A stretch of 64,000 nt of DNA from Thuidium tamariscinum (GCA_947034885.2 OX344751.2:21514001-21578000); one strand, 5' to 3'; shown: positions 24,123-36,779, counted from the first letter of the stretch. A program made the numbers and translations. The notes: generated from the letters alone by a model not told the origin.

Positions 24123-25757
24123 ATGTTGGCCCATTTTGCGAGGGGAATTGCAAGGGCCGCGTCGTCTGCTGGCCAAACTTCCCGGGGCGCTCTTGTATCT
24201 GGACAGAGGTTTTACCATGAGAAGGTAAATGTCCTGGAGTTCTGTTTTGTGGGAGATTTGGCGACTACTACGAAATTGATTGGTTTTCTTTTCTCTGCTG
24301 TTAATTTGACCGAGTGTTTAGTCGAGTTTTGGTATTTCGGGGTACTTGTATTTGGGGTTGTTAATCTGGTTGCTTATTGGGATTCACTGCGCATTTGAGG
24401 TTAGTAAGGAATATTGATAAGGTAAGCGTATGTAGAAGTGACACTTAAAGCGCTGAGTCTAGTTGCAAGTATTAGATTGGGTTGATTTGTTGGCTAATGA
24501 CAGAAGATTCTATTACACCAAGCAGAATTTCATGCAAAATATGCAAAAGTTGGAAGTGATCAAAGTTTTATTGATAGATGACCCAAAATGTCGTGAGTTC
24601 TGATGCTGATTATGGGGTGGTGTACCTTGTCAAAATCAATATGTACTGATTGGGGTGTTGCATTTAAGCATTTGTTGTTGCAATTAGGTATCTCAACCTT
24701 AGTGAATGTTGTTAGTGAATGTAAGTGAAGACATTCGCAGCTTTGAGAGCTATTGTCTTTATCTTCTTAATGGCACATGAAGAGTATGTGGACGTTTGTA
24801 ATATCAAATACGAAAACTGCAGGTCGTAGACCACTATAACAACCCCAGGAATGTGGGTTCATTCGACAAGAATGATCCGACTGTTGGCACTGGCTTGGTT
24901 GGCGCCCCAGCATGTGGCGATGTTATGAAGTTGCAAATTAAAGTGGACGAGAAGACTGGGGATATCATTGATGCGTGCTTCAAGACCTTCGGATGTGGCT
25001 CTGCCATAGCCTCATCATCTGTCGGTATGTTTACCAAGCCATATGTCGTTGGCTTAGGACACTTTTCACACAGGGCTAGTTATTAGATTTTGAATATTAG
25101 TAATATGCTTGGAAATACTTGAACATGGTTCTGCTCAGTCGCAGATGTATTTAGCTCAAAAAATTATTCGATCATGGTCAAGGCGTAAAACTTTTGCGTG
25201 TTAATTCAGTGTTCCACACTGGCTTTGAACTTATCTGATGAATCTTTGTGGTTGCAGCTTCTGAGTGGATCAAGGGTAAGCCTATGGAGGACGCAGTGAC
25301 CATCAAGAACAGGTCAGCAAGTACCTGCATATTCTGGCTGAATTGCTTGAGAGTTAGCTTGTAGATTTTCAGATGGTTATTGCCAACTTACTTGCTTAGT
25401 CTCCTTAGTTATGAATAATAACAGTTGTATTTTTCCCTAATGTAGTTTTTTTCTGAGAATGATGCTGATCAGAACTTATTAGGATGGAATGATACAAGTG
25501 GACTGGAGGCGTTAGAAATTGTCTTTTAGATACAGAAGTATCCAGTCTCAGTGGATTTTGTGCTTGATAATTGAATGAGTGGTGTGTAAAATTCCTGCAG
25601 TGAAATCGCCAAGCATCTGTCTTTGCCACCTGTGAAGCTGCACTGTAGCATGCTTGCTGAAGATGCTATTAAAGCGGCCGTGAAGGACTACAAGGCCAAG
25701 AGAGCGAAGGCAGGAACTGACACGTACCAGAGTGAGCCTGTAGCTGCAACTGCTTAG
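24123..25757 (+). CDS. ISU1: Mitochondrial iron-sulfur cluster scaffold protein (ISCU/IscU family)
   Basis: ISCU is the scaffold on which Fe-S clusters are built in the mitochondrial matrix from cysteine-desulfurase sulfur, then passed on by the HSP70/HSP20 chaperones. Four exons join in frame: 24123-24224, 24823-25024, 25258-25312 and 25601-25757 (102, 202, 55 and 157 nt), giving 171 residues, the usual length. All introns are GT-AG. Residues 1-34 are Arg/Ala/Ser-rich, ending GQRFYHEK, and look like a targeting peptide whose end coincides with intron 1. Cluster ligands are present: GAPACGD (Cys65, Asp67), TFGCGSA (Cys92) and LHCSM (His134, Cys135). The chaperone motif LPPVK is at 128-132. 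The C-terminus is SEPVAATA. The gene looks functional. The symbol follows the plant naming of this family; which paralogue it is cannot be told. Confidence 0.94.
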
Positions 25758-27362
25758 TGGTACAATGACATGAACCTGAAGCAAACGGAGCTGTGTGACG
25801 TTCAAGATAACGCTGAAAGATTTTAATGTCATAGCTTTCAGGACATGGGGTTTTAGTTCATATTTCTGCGTTCTTTGGGATCCCTGGAATGCGGCAAGTA
25901 GAGACTGATGAACTGAGATAGAGACTGCTTTCTTCACCAAGACATTTTGTTGTGTACAGCAGTTTACAGAATTAGCTTTGCAAATGTTGCATAACGGATT
26001 TATGTCTTCAGCGTAGCGTACATGAGCCAGAGATAATGTGATTTCAAAACCCTCAAAAACTGAGTCCATCATTGAAACGGTGTACAATGTGTTCATAACC
26101 AAGAAGTTGTGGAAATAGACCAAAAAAAAGAAACCTTGAGCACAGAAGCTAGTTGTGTCTGCGTTGACTTCATCCATTGTTTGAAATTTGAGCAGATGGT
26201 ATTCAAGGGGTTGACTCGAGTACTCCCTTGCTATAGTTTTGGTATAGAGCACTCCTGTGCCACCGAAAACAGTGTCACGTTTAAGAAGAATTCACTTATA
26301 CACCCTTATGCTCTTGAACATTGTCATGTTTCAAAGTAAAGTAAATACATACTCATCCCTCGGACTACTGAACATTGTCACGTCTAAAATCAAGACATAC
26401 GAGTCACTGCTGTTGTTTCTCTGGAGTTAGCTCCAAGGCCTTGCAATTAGTTCGGAATTCTTACCATATATGTTTGTCTGGGACCCTCTTCATCCCGATC
26501 ACAAGTCCACCAAAATGAGGTCCCAGTCCTCCCAGCCTCTGCTGTTCATAGAAAGAACCTCCTGGTGAGTATTTTAATATATTGACAAAAAAAGGAGTCG
26601 AATGAAACCTCCCAAAGTGGGAGGAGACCACCGCTCATGGCATAAAAATGGACTGAGGCACAAAAGCAGTGGAAGTCCACAAAGGAGAGAGAAAGACTCC
26701 GTCGTACGTGAGTCTCCCCATTGACCAGATTTTCATTGCCTCGGCGGGGGGGTTGAAGTGGCACTCTCACTAGGAGACACAGAGGCAAGTAAGTTATTGA
26801 CCGAGGTTCTGGAGCATGAGAAAAACAGAGCATTTCAGTAAACCAATTAGAAAGTAGCATAGCTTCCTTTCAATGTTGAAACTCTCAATTTCAAGGTAAG
26901 TTCAGTGTCCTTGAAACCAGCATCATTGTATTATACATGGGATTACAGTGGCATTATTTGTTGAAGGATACTTATATTGAAGGATTTTATGCATGTATTG
27001 GATATTCATTTTCTCACGGGGAAGATGCAAAGGCTCAGTTAGTACATGTCACAAGCATGCATTTAAATGTATAATTACTTGGAATCAATATATACTATGT
27101 ATGGCATATTCACTACAAACCTCATTTTGAACATGCTTCAAGAATACCATTCTTTTAGAGCCACTTAATCTTCAGTGGTACAATAGAATGTCTCTTAAGT
27201 AATAACCTCTCTAAGGTAATATTCATTGCCTGGACTTTGCCTAGGGTGCACACAAATGTCAAATTTTGGATCTCAATTTGTTGGTATACAAAAAGTTATG
27301 TCAAAGATGAGTTAGAGATATTATGGATGCACACTATTGACAAGCATTGAGAAGTTTTGATA
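25758..27362. other. Region downstream of the ISCU gene
   Basis: Includes the ISCU 3' UTR. Words such as ACTCCCTTGCTAT and the repeated TGAACATTGTCA(T/C)GT (near 26317 and 26370) suggest small duplications. The minus-strand ORF 25548-26252 overlaps the last ISCU exon antisense and is not supported as a gene. Confidence 0.35.
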
Positions 27363-27575
27363 GGCTTTCCATTGGTAATAAACATGTGAAGGAGTTTTAA
27401 TAGAAGACGTACTTATAGAAGTTACTACATGTTAGGCGATTTGAGAAGAACCTTGCTACAAAAGACCGGCTTCCTATTGGTAATAAACATGTGAAGGAGT
27501 TTTAATAGGAGATGTTGTATTTATAGAAGGTACTACATGTTAGGCAATTTGAGAAGAACCTTGCTTCAAAAGCAA
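27363..27575. repeat. Tandem duplication of a unit of about 105 bp
   Basis: Two units, 27363-27467 and 27468-27575, each contain ATTGGTAATAAACATGTGAA, GGAGTTTTAATAG, ACTACATGTTAGGC and TTTGAGAAGAACCTTGCT. They differ at a few positions and by small indels. No coding potential. Confidence 0.85.
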
Positions 27576-28479
27576 GCTACATTGTCCTGAGCCTCTCCTA
27601 GTTGGTTGTTAAATGTTATGTGTCATTTCATGTTTCACATCCCAATAAAGTACTTGAAAGTGCATTTTTTCATTCATCAATATATTTGCAGATTCTTGTG
27701 TTAGTTCATTAACATTTGTGGTATAAATTTTGTTGATTAGATGTATTTCATACAGACCCATTTCTATCAAAATATGGCGGCCATGGATTCATCACATTCT
27801 TTCAGGGGTACGGTATGTGCTACAGAACGTCAGGCGGTATAGTAACTTAAGCTTAGTGCTCCGGACGATTCCTTTCCGCCGGCCTCCTGGGAAGTTCAAC
27901 TCGATTTCAACACCTAGGCGTGGACTCTTCACAATTAGTAAGGTCAATAGGCTACTGAAAGATTCCTTCCAGCTAACTTTCTAACGGAAATTTTCAGTAC
28001 ACTTTCAACCTGATTGCATGTGCAACTACAGGTCCCAGCCCGAAACAATTACCTGGCAAAAGCTGCCATAAAAATATTAAAAAACAAACAAAACTAGGGC
28101 AGAAAATTTCTACTTTTGGGTAGAATTAGAGACACAATTAGTCCCGAGTCATGCTCATTGCGCAGGTAGTCTGGGACTGTCGAGTACTCCTCGATCAAAG
28201 TCGCGACCTTTCTTCTTCCAGGTCAGAAAGCCAAGCACTCAAGTCTTGACGCAAGTCAGAAAAGTGCACGCAATGCAAAATTTCAACTCCAAGCCAAACC
28301 AGACGACTCGTCTACAGTATTGCAGTGAGATATTCTAACATCCACGGTCGCAAAGCGACGGTAAAGCTATGATCAGGTGCCAGATCACGGATTTTATGGA
28401 GTTCATGATTAGTCAAGAGTGCTTGAATGGTTTGAATTGAATTGGTTTGAACCATGAGAAAGGTGCATCGGTGGTTGCT

Positions 28480-28791
28480 TGGTCACTGTATAAAGGGAAG
28501 GGGGAGGAGTCTCAGTTGTATCAGTCTCAAATTCCTAACGCACCTCTCGGAGTTGCGGTAGGAGAAGCGGAGACGACTTCTTGTACTAGAGCACGCATCA
28601 GACTACTTTCACTGAAAGAGCAGGTCTCAAACACGCACCCTGTGCAGCCTGAGCAAGCGTATTCCTTTGGATCGATCGATCACGTACATAGCATTCGTTG
28701 GAGGCTATAAGTATTCATCGACTGAGTTCATTGAAGAGGATTGTGTGGGAGATTGCTTGACTCTGTTGCTCGACTTATCGCAAGAAATTCA
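28480..28791 (+). promoter_or_regulatory. CHS1 promoter (outer type)
   Basis: A TATA-like CTATAAGTA lies at 28705-28713, about 80 bp before the ATG; the CHS4 promoter has CTATAAATA at the equivalent place. An ACGT core (CACGTA) lies at 28681-28686. A second TATA-like word (TATAAAG) is near 28487, also kept in CHS4. CHS1 has about 10 bp more than CHS4 just after the TATA box. ACGT elements are typical of light- and UV-responsive CHS promoters; function here is inferred. Confidence 0.5.
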
Positions 28792-30187
28792 ATGGCGCTT
28801 AGTGGAGAGGTTGAGGCTCCGGCTCCGGCTCCGGCCCCAGTTGTATTCCGGGGTCAGCCTCGCGCCGATGGACCGGCGTGCGTTCTGGGAGTGGGCACTG
28901 CGGTGCCCCCTGCCGAGTTTCTGCAGTCGGAGTACCCGGATTTCTTCTTCAGAGTCACCAACACCAGCGAGAAGGAAGCGCTCAAGGGAAAGTTCAAGCG
29001 CATTTGTAAGTCACACACCGGTCCATCCGTTACATTCCCAATCAAGTAGATTATCAGAGTTTGGAATCCTCGTACGCATTTGAGAATCTGTGGACTGGAT
29101 GGAACCAGAATAGACATGATTGCGATGGATCTGTTTGCCGCGCCATGAATTGTACGTCGGTGATCTGATGAAATGCATGCAATTGTCTTGAGCAGGCGAC
29201 AAGTCGGGAATCCGCAAGCGACACCTCTTTCTCACGGAGGAAGTGCTCAAGGCCAACCCAGGCATATGCACCTACATGGAGCCCTCACTCAACGTACGAC
29301 ACGACATCGTCGTCGTGCAGGTGCCCAAGCTCGCCGCTGAGGCCGCTGTCAAGGCCATCAAGGAGTGGGGAGGACGCAAGTCCGACATCACGCACATCGT
29401 GTTCGCCACCACCAGCGGAGTGAACATGCCCGGCGCAGACCACGCGCTGGCCAAGCTGCTGGGCCTCAAGCCCAGCGTCAAGCGCGTCATGATGTACCAG
29501 ACCGGGTGCTTCGGCGGCGCGTCGGTGCTGCGCGTGGCCAAGGACCTGGCGGAGAACAACAAGGGCGCGCGCGTGCTGGCGGTGTGCAGCGAGGTGACTG
29601 CCGTCACTTACCGCGCGCCGAACGAGAACCACTTGGACGGACTGGTGGGTTCTGCGTTGTTCGGCGATGGCGCGGGTGTGTACGTGGTGGGTTCCGACCC
29701 GAAGCCGGCGGAGAAGTCTCTGTTCGAGGTGCACTGGGCGGGTGAGACGATTTTGCCTGAGAGCGACGGCGCCATCGACGGTCACTTGACGGAGGCGGGT
29801 CTGATTTTCCACTTGATGAAGGACGTTCCCGGTCTGATTTCGAAGAACATCGAGAAGTTTTTGACGGAGGCGCGGAAGTGCGTGGGTTCTCCTGCGTGGA
29901 ACGAGATGTTTTGGGCCGTCCACCCCGGCGGTCCTGCGATTCTGGACCAGGTGGAGGCGAAGCTTCAGCTTTCGAAGGACAAGATGCAGGGCAGCCGCGA
30001 CGTGCTTTCTGAGTACGGCAACATGAGCAGCTCTTCGGTGTTGTTCGTGTTGGACCAGATTCGTCAGCGTTCTTTGAAGCTGGGTTCTTCTACGCTGGGC
30101 GAGGGCAGCGAGTATGGTTTTTTCATCGGCTTCGGTCCGGGCCTCACGCTCGAGGTGCTCGTGCTCAAGGCCGCCGCCAATGTTTAG
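28792..30187 (+). CDS. CHS: Chalcone synthase, copy 1
   Basis: Chalcone synthase is a homodimeric type III polyketide synthase that condenses p-coumaroyl-CoA with three malonyl-CoA to naringenin chalcone, the first step of flavonoid synthesis, in the cytosol. Exons 28792-29005 and 29196-30187 (214 and 992 nt) give 401 residues. The single intron interrupts a Cys codon ([13 protein letters not shown]), the conserved CHS intron position. Catalytic Cys176 is in YQTGCFGG, Phe227 in ALFGDGAG, His in AVHPGGPAI and Asn in YGNMSSSS. The CHS-type residues Thr144, Met149 and Thr209 and the [10 protein letters not shown] signature are present. The N-terminus [16 protein letters not shown] has one more AP pair than the other copies and Leu at residue 3. 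The C-terminus is KAAANV, as in CHS3. It converges on CHS2. The large ORFs on the opposite strand are GC-rich shadows. Confidence 0.96.
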
Positions 30188-32835
30188 AAATTTTAGTTTG
30201 GGTTTAGCTTAGGACTTACATTCATTACAAGTGCGGGATATATATTCCGGATAACCTCTGGTGCTGGGCCAGGGGGTGGCATCTCTTCGTTCTACAATCC
30301 GACGGCATTGTATGATGCCGCTGTCCGGGGTGACAGAAATGAGCGTTACAGAGTTTTCCCGCGAAACTATGGGATCCGGATCTGGATACTCTGTCGACTG
30401 AGGTGATGTGTAGCTAGAGATGTAGATCATATCCCTTCCATACTATTAAACACAGTGTGGCCGGTTGAAATGAACAAATGAAACTGAATTGTAAATTACG
30501 TATCTGACAAGCAGTAAAGTTGAAAATTTTCAAAGCGCCGTTTTGGCATTTCTGTCACATTCAATTTACTTACTGAGAAGTGAGAAGGTTCCTTCAAGAG
30601 AAATGGGAAGGTTGTACTCTCCCCATTATTCTGACTGCGAGATTTTTTAGTTGTCCACAACAGCGAAAGTTTGACAGACGCCAGGTGCAGAGCTCAGCAA
30701 ATTGTGCTTGTTTTGGCACTGTATTCTTGACTATCTGAATGTGCTGTGCGGATCTCATGTGACAGATTCCTTTTCCGAGCGTTGTAAGAGCAGTTTCTCG
30801 AGGAAGCTATATCTAATGCAATACAAGTAGGAAAATCCGCCCAATGCCGAATTCAGTAACAGATGCTTGTATTTTGAGACTGCAATTTTTAGTCTGGCCC
30901 ATGACAGATAATCGGGTGTTTCTGACTGACGTACGCAAGCTCTGAACACCCCAAGAATGGGGCAGTAGTGTCTGCATCACCAGCCAGGACTTTCTGTCCA
31001 GTTGTGTTTGGTGTTCAGGAGAATTGTCGTAGAAGTAATGTAATGTAACTCAATGAGAGAAACGTGGGTCAAAGTGCTAAACCCTTCAGCTGTTTATTAC
31101 TTACACAGGGTTTTGTGCACAACATAATCAAACTTGTCTACCTGACTGCTCTAAGGAATCTCTCCTCTTGTGTTCCAAGTCAGAGCAATCCAAAAGTTGC
31201 GTATTGAGAAGACCATTCATTTGAGAGTATAAGAAAACCATTTGTCTGTTCTGTTGACATTTTAGTGATATTGCTGGGCAAGTGGGCATCATGCGCATTG
31301 CATTCCAGAGTAGGCCATGGAGTTCTCCCAACTTTCAAAAAGTTGGGAAAATCAATTTTTCATAGGGAAGAGAATCAATCGACAATAAATAATTAAGTTG
31401 AGATTTTCACCCGGCTGGCAGCCTGTGGCCTAGTTTGAAGTGGGGATCTCCTCTAAGCGCTCAAAAGTTCGGATTCTGGATGATGATAAACTTAGAGTGA
31501 AGAAATTCTTGAGTTGGATTATCGGAACCATTGCACCACCGTCTTGGTTTGTGACTGGGTACGTGTATCAAGACAACTTTCCTGATGACCAATTCAATAT
31601 ATGTGGTAAGAAAAAAATATTTTCAATGATATAAGCAATATGTGCAGAAACTAGACAATGAATATAGGTGGAACTCTGGAAGAATGCTATGGAACTGAAG
31701 TTTTGAGCCCGATGGATGACTTTAAGGAGGCTTGCTGAACGAAAAAAAGTACTCTTTCATTCAATTTTTTGGGAGTTACTTGAAAACATTTGTACGGTTG
31801 GTGCTGGATATTTCCTGATTGTGATACCATAGACTTTAATTTATATATATTAGAAGATTCATAATCGACAGATCACCCTCAGAATGTATATTCCCCACTA
31901 CTTGCTCTTCACTCTTAATGTGAATTTTAGCAATGAAGGCGATTTTTTAATTTTAACCCAGTCAGTGAAAGAATTACATCAACTCTCTACTGTGCATCCC
32001 CTCCGAAACCCAAAGGGTCGTTACTAAAGTTTGAGGTTTAGCCCTCAGAGGATCGATTGAAGGCCATTCCACCGACGTAGCAGCACTAGTTCGTGGACCA
32101 TTTCCTTGCGACAAGAGTGGAAAACAAACACTGCTGTCGTCCCAGGCACTTCCTGTTTAGGTTCAATAGATACTAGTCCCGACTCGACTAAAATTCGAAA
32201 TCCATGTCACAAGTTTTCTAACAATTCGACAATACAACTCTGTTGTGCTCGATCCCGTTTCATCAGTGACTTTGTTACTGAGTAAGTAGTGTGCAAAGTG
32301 CAAACAGTGTCATACTCAGCGCACAGCCTTCTGGTGGCGGCCATGTCCTCGCTGGAAGGACTTCAGTCGTTCAAAAGAACTCTCAAGATTGATACTTGGA
32401 GCTTGCAGAAAACAATCTGGTAGGACCTGCAATATTGGATGCTCGGTTGCTGGTTCCCAGAGAGAAGAGTGAGTCGCTAGAATAATCACAAACATGAAAA
32501 TACCGTCACCTTTGGATTCAATGACAAGCACCCAAACAACTGCCTGCGAATATGAGCGAACTGCCGCACACAACGTAAGCCTCACTCGATAAATTGCCAA
32601 TTGGTTTATATATATTCCTCCTGCTGCGGATCTCAATTTGAAATCTCTCATGAACAGTCCCCCAACTTACAATTAGGGTGTGTACTTCATAACCAATTCT
32701 AGTCATGAAAAATTTCGACATTAATTAATCTACATTGTCTCCATTTACTGTACACAGATATCTACGATTCGGACGAAGAACTAACGAATGGCTATGGCTA
32801 GATACCAACTCGAATTCTGTCGAGATCAAAAAAAT
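30188..32835. other. Intergenic segment between convergent CHS1 and CHS2
   Basis: No gene. It is homologous, in the same orientation, to 53325-56477 between CHS3 and CHS4. Shared landmarks include GTCCGGGGTGA (30325; 53457), GAATGGGG(C/T)AGTAG (30956; 54483) and the GGAAGGACTTCAGTCGTTC-like words (32352; 55962). It is about 500 bp shorter than the arm B segment and lacks the element inserted at 54258-54478. Confidence 0.75.
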
Positions 32836-34242
32836 CTACGCAGCCGTGGCGGGGGTGACCGCGGCGGCCTTGAGCACCAGCACCTCGAGCGTGAGGCCCG
32901 GACCGAAGCCGATGAAAAAACCATACTCGCTGCCCTCGCCCAGCGTAGAAGAACCCAGCTTCAAAGAACGCTGACGAATCTGGTCCAACACGAACAACAC
33001 CGAAGAGCTGCTCATGTTGCCGTACTCAGAAAGCACGTCGCGGCTGCCCTGCATCTTGTCCTTCGAAAGCTGAAGCTTCGCCTCCACCTGGTCCAGAATC
33101 GCAGGACCGCCGGGGTGGACGGCCCAAAACATCTCGTTCCACGCAGGAGAACCCACGCACTTCCGCGCCTCCGTCAAAAACTTCTCGATGTTCTTCGAAA
33201 TCAGACCGGGAACGTCCTTCATCAAGTGGAAAATCAGACCCGCCTCCGTCAAGTGACCGTCGATGGCGCCGTCGCTCTCAGGCAAAATCGTCTCACCCGC
33301 CCAGTGCACCTCGAACAGAGACTTCTCCGCCGGCTTCGGGTCGGAACCCACCACGTACACACCCGCGCCATCGCCGAACAACGCAGAACCCACCAGTCCG
33401 TCCAAGTGGTTCTCGTTCGGCGCGCGGTAAGTGACGGCAGTCACCTCGCTGCACACCGCCAGCACGCGCGCGCCCTTGTTGTTCTCCGCCAGGTCCTTGG
33501 CCACGCGCAGCACCGACGCGCCGCCGAAGCACCCGGTCTGGTACATCATGACGCGCTTGACGCTGGGCTTGAGGCCCAGCAGCTTGGCCAGCGCGTGGTC
33601 TGCGCCGGGCATGTTCACTCCGCTGGTGGTGGCGAACACGATGTGCGTGATGTCGGACTTGCGTCCACCCCACTCCTTGATGGCCTTGACAGCGGCCTCA
33701 GCGGCGAGCTTGGGCACCTGCACGACGACGATGTCGTGTCGTACGTTGAGTGAGGGCTCCATGTAGGTGCATATGCCTGGGTTGGCCTTGAGCACTTCCT
33801 CCGTGAGAAAGAGGTGTCGCTTGCGGATTCCCGACTTGTCGCCTGCTCAAGACAATTGCATGCATTTCATCAGATCACCGACGTACAATTCATGGCGTGG
33901 CAAACAGATCCATCGCAATCATGTCTATTCTGGTTCCAGCCAGTCCACAGATTCTCAAATGCGTACGAGGATTCCAAACTCTAACCGAATCTACTTGATT
34001 GGGAATGTGAGGGATGGACCGGTGTGTGACTTACAAATGCGCTTGAACTTTCCCTTGAGCGCTTCCTTCTCGCTGGTGTTGGTGACTCTGAAGAAGAAAT
34101 CCGGGTACTCCGACTGCAGAAACTCGGCAGGGGGCACCGCAGTGCCCACTCCCAGGACGCACGCCGGTCCATCGGCGCGAGGCTGACCCCGGAACACAAC
34201 TGGGGCCGGAGCCGGAGCCTCAACCTCTCCGCTGGGCGCCAT
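32836..34242 (-). CDS. CHS: Chalcone synthase, copy 2
   Basis: Same enzyme as CHS1. Exons on the minus strand are 34242-34035 and 33842-32836 (208 and 1007 nt), giving 404 residues. The start is [16 protein letters not shown]; the catalytic Cys is residue 174, and the Phe, His and Asn of the active site are kept. The C-terminus is [11 protein letters not shown], five residues longer than the CHS1 and CHS3 ends and shared with CHS4. The intron matches that of CHS3 (GATTCGGTTAGAGTTTGG) rather than CHS1 or CHS4. The gene is intact and convergent with CHS1. Confidence 0.96.
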
Positions 34243-34827
34243 TTCTAGCGAGGAAATGGCAATTGTGGAACAGAATTAAAGCTGCGCTAGCTTGTACGTG
34301 ATGAATGAATCGGAGAGTATTAATTTACGTCCACTTCGAGCAGGAGTGCAGCCCACTGGCACTCTGAATTGAACGAGCTAGCTATAGCTATTCCGTTCGA
34401 GTCGATTCGCTAGCTAGAGAAGTGGGTTCTAATGATGCTTGATATTGAGCTGCCTGAGTGCGGTCTGCGAAGTGAGGATTGCAGGGTCGGGCGTGCTCTT
34501 TATGCCAAGAGAGCGCCGCACAGTGAAAGAGCTGCTCGTCGCTGGAGCTTTTCGAGGAGCGTGGCGACTGACCAGTTCTGGCCAGGGAACAGGGGCCCTC
34601 GGCGAGGAAAGGGAGTCAACAGGGGACTGGAAGCGTGGAAAGGAGCAGACTTTGAACCTCCCGTATTGGAATACCGCGCGCATTTCAACTCGCGCTTTCA
34701 GTTGCTTTGAAAATCTAATTGTAGCCCCTCGTTACCTGTTGTGGAGAAGGGTTTGAACAGTAGTGCGCTCGACCCTCAAGGGACGCACCGAGTTCCCTTT
34801 CTCACCAGGGTTTGACCATTGAAGGTC
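34243..34827 (-). promoter_or_regulatory. CHS2 promoter (inner type)
   Basis: The 5' flank of CHS2 is the mirror image of the CHS3 flank (51348-51932), with no difference seen by eye over the compared stretches. An ACGT core (CACGTA on the minus strand) is at 34295-34300. No standard TATA box is clear; TTAATA-like AT-rich sequence lies about 80 bp before the ATG. The ORFs of 92-105 residues in this flank are identical in both arms only because of the duplication. Confidence 0.5.
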
Positions 34828-36116
34828 TCTGCCTCGGTGAGATGGTGATTGGTTCTCGGTCTGAAATGATTCAATTTTTGAACCACTACATGGATTATGT
34901 GCTTGAAAAAATAGCCACAACTTTTTTAAATCATTTGTGTAGGCTACCAAAGTGAAACTACTCATGATCAGAAATTTGTGTGAAAAGAGGAGGTTTTGTA
35001 TAGTAGTTTATTTGTGCATGAGTGTTTTGCATTTTTTCTTGCAACCAATGATTCACAAGGTACTAAAAGAAATGATTTCTATAGTCTCCAATTGGTCTTC
35101 TAAAGATTAATGAGACCTCCATAATAATTTTATTCTTGAAAGGGAAAGACCTACAATAAGGGGACATTGTGAAAATGGATCCACTTTATGGAAGATTAAT
35201 TACAGTGGGCTTTAAAATCATCCATTGGCAACTTTTTGGTCTCATTGTCCTTCTAAGATTAACCTTAAATGTCCAAGGCAATTTTTGAGCCTCTAGGAAT
35301 TTGCTGTAAAGTGAACAAAAAGTCAACTTTATGATGTGGTTTATCAAATTTTTTAAAAATGTAACCATACAAATTCAAATTCAACATATTAGAGATTACT
35401 TAGGAAAATAGAACATGACAATAGCACTCATGGATTGGAAGACTATAATGTTTGATCATGAGGGCGTTAAAATTGCAAAAGTAATGTGAAATCTTTCAAT
35501 CTTCTTTTCACAATTCAAATCTTGAAAGTTGGTGACCAAAAAAATATGAGGTGAAAGGGCCTAACATGCATTATAATCCCAATCAATTTATGGCTTCTCA
35601 AAATCTAATCTACGATTCTTTTAAGTGAATTTTTAGTGTGATTTTTTCTCCAAGATCTAGTGTATTTGAGGCTCATTTCCAAGAGCCCTAAACACTCAAG
35701 AAAGTCAAGATTGCAATGGGTACCCTTGCACAAAATCTTGAATAGAAAAGTCATAGGTCATTTTCAAAATCAGATTTTTGATGCTTAAAGTAGACTTTGA
35801 AAAAAATTCTCTAAAAATAAAAACTATTTAAAAATAGCAACTTGATTAGATTTTATTTAACTTCAAAGTTTTGCAAACACCATATTTGGGTGCCTTGGCA
35901 TTCAGAGGTTAAGGTGGCCCTTTTAGGGCATTCACACATATTTAATTATCTAAAAGTAATTGAATTTGAGACAATTGTAGATCAATTATTTTGGTATACC
36001 ACAACGGTAGCCACTATGCAATGGTGTTCAATTTTAAAGTGAGAATTTTTTTGAAGTCACAAGTAAGCTTGCTTAGTCAACTTAAGGCTATATTTGTGAA
36101 TCTATAAAGTGTTGTC
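34828..36116. other. Start of the 16.5-kb spacer between the arms
   Basis: AT-rich DNA that differs at once from the sequence beside arm B. It contains a dispersed repeat at 35240-35465. No gene. Confidence 0.45.
35240..35465 (+). repeat. Dispersed repeat, copy 1
   Basis: It matches 59210-59425 in the same orientation, with shared words GTGAACAAAAAG-like, TGTAACC(A/T)TACAAATTCAAA, AGATTACTTAGG-like and ATAATGTTTGATCA. The left ends (TTAACCTTAAATGTCCAAGGC and relatives) resemble the TTAA-flanked element ends found elsewhere in the window. Confidence 0.55.
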
Positions 36117-36324
36117 TTACTATAAGAAAAAGAGATGTTCTTAGTATAATCCTAGTAGTACTATAGCCCTATAATTAAAGACCATTATAGGAGATTTTTA
36201 GTAAAATTATACTAGAAATAAATATATTTTCAATAAAATTTTACTAAAAATCTCCTAAGAAAGTCATTACTTATAAGACTATACTATTAGAATTATATTT
36301 AAAATACTACTTCTACTTGTTATA
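36117..36324. mobile_element. CACTA-type MITE, copy 3 (decayed)
   Basis: About 205 bp, from TACTATAAGAAAAAGAGATG to CTACTTCTACTTGTTATA. The subterminal words (AGTATAATCCTAGT) and the inner palindrome around GGAGATTTTTAGTAAAATTA are shared with the copy at 5729. The CACTA terminus has mutated and no target duplication is clear. Confidence 0.55.
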
Positions 36325-36779
36325 TTTACAAGTCTATTAAAATATATTATGAAAGAATATTATACTGTAAGGGATATTAATATTTTGCATGGCCATGTCA
36401 TAGATCATCCTAGTCGAAAATGGATTCTAAAAGTACTTCAATCTATAAAATAGTTCAACTCATGAGTTTTTGGCATAGGGGGGGTACTCCTAATTTTTTT
36501 AGAATATACATGCAATCAAATGAAGGAATATTATAATTAACTTTTTCCTAAAATTTATAATTTTTTTTGAATAAAATAGGATCTCTAGAATAGAAAAAAT
36601 AGATTTATAATGAATGAATTTTAGGAAAGAATACGGAATTTTATGTTAATTTTTTCTACAATAGCATTACCAAAAAGAAATTTAAAAATTTCTAATTTTT
36701 GTCCTAGAGAAAGAATTTATAAATTTATCCTAGACATCTCGAAAGGATTTCAACAAAAAAAAAATCTGAAAAGTTTTCA

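Larger units (their letters stand above)
28044..34827 (+). repeat. Inverted duplication, arm A (CHS1 and CHS2)
   Basis: This 6.8-kb block is repeated in inverted order at 51348-58623. The inner border is sharp: GACCATTGAAGGTC ends arm A at 34827, and its reverse complement starts arm B at 51348. Similarity fades at the outer side, with the last recognisable match (ACAATTACCTGGC) near 28044. The inner promoter portions look identical over hundreds of bases; the outer promoter portions carry many differences. The segment between the two CHS genes is an exception, being in direct, not inverted, order in the two arms. Confidence 0.85.

Noticed and set aside
25548-26252. Minus-strand ORF of 234 residues
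   Set aside because: It is antisense to the last ISCU exon and its 3' flank, with no recognisable domain.
32788-33753. Long ORFs of 212-321 residues antisense or in other frames across all CHS second exons
   Set aside because: They are Arg/His/Leu-rich shadows of a GC-biased coding exon, recur only because CHS is duplicated, and resemble no protein family.
34432-34756. ORFs of 92 and 105 residues identical in both arms (also at 51419-51743)
   Set aside because: Identity comes from the recent duplication of the CHS2/CHS3 promoter; the translation has no family features, and several overlapping frames are equally open.
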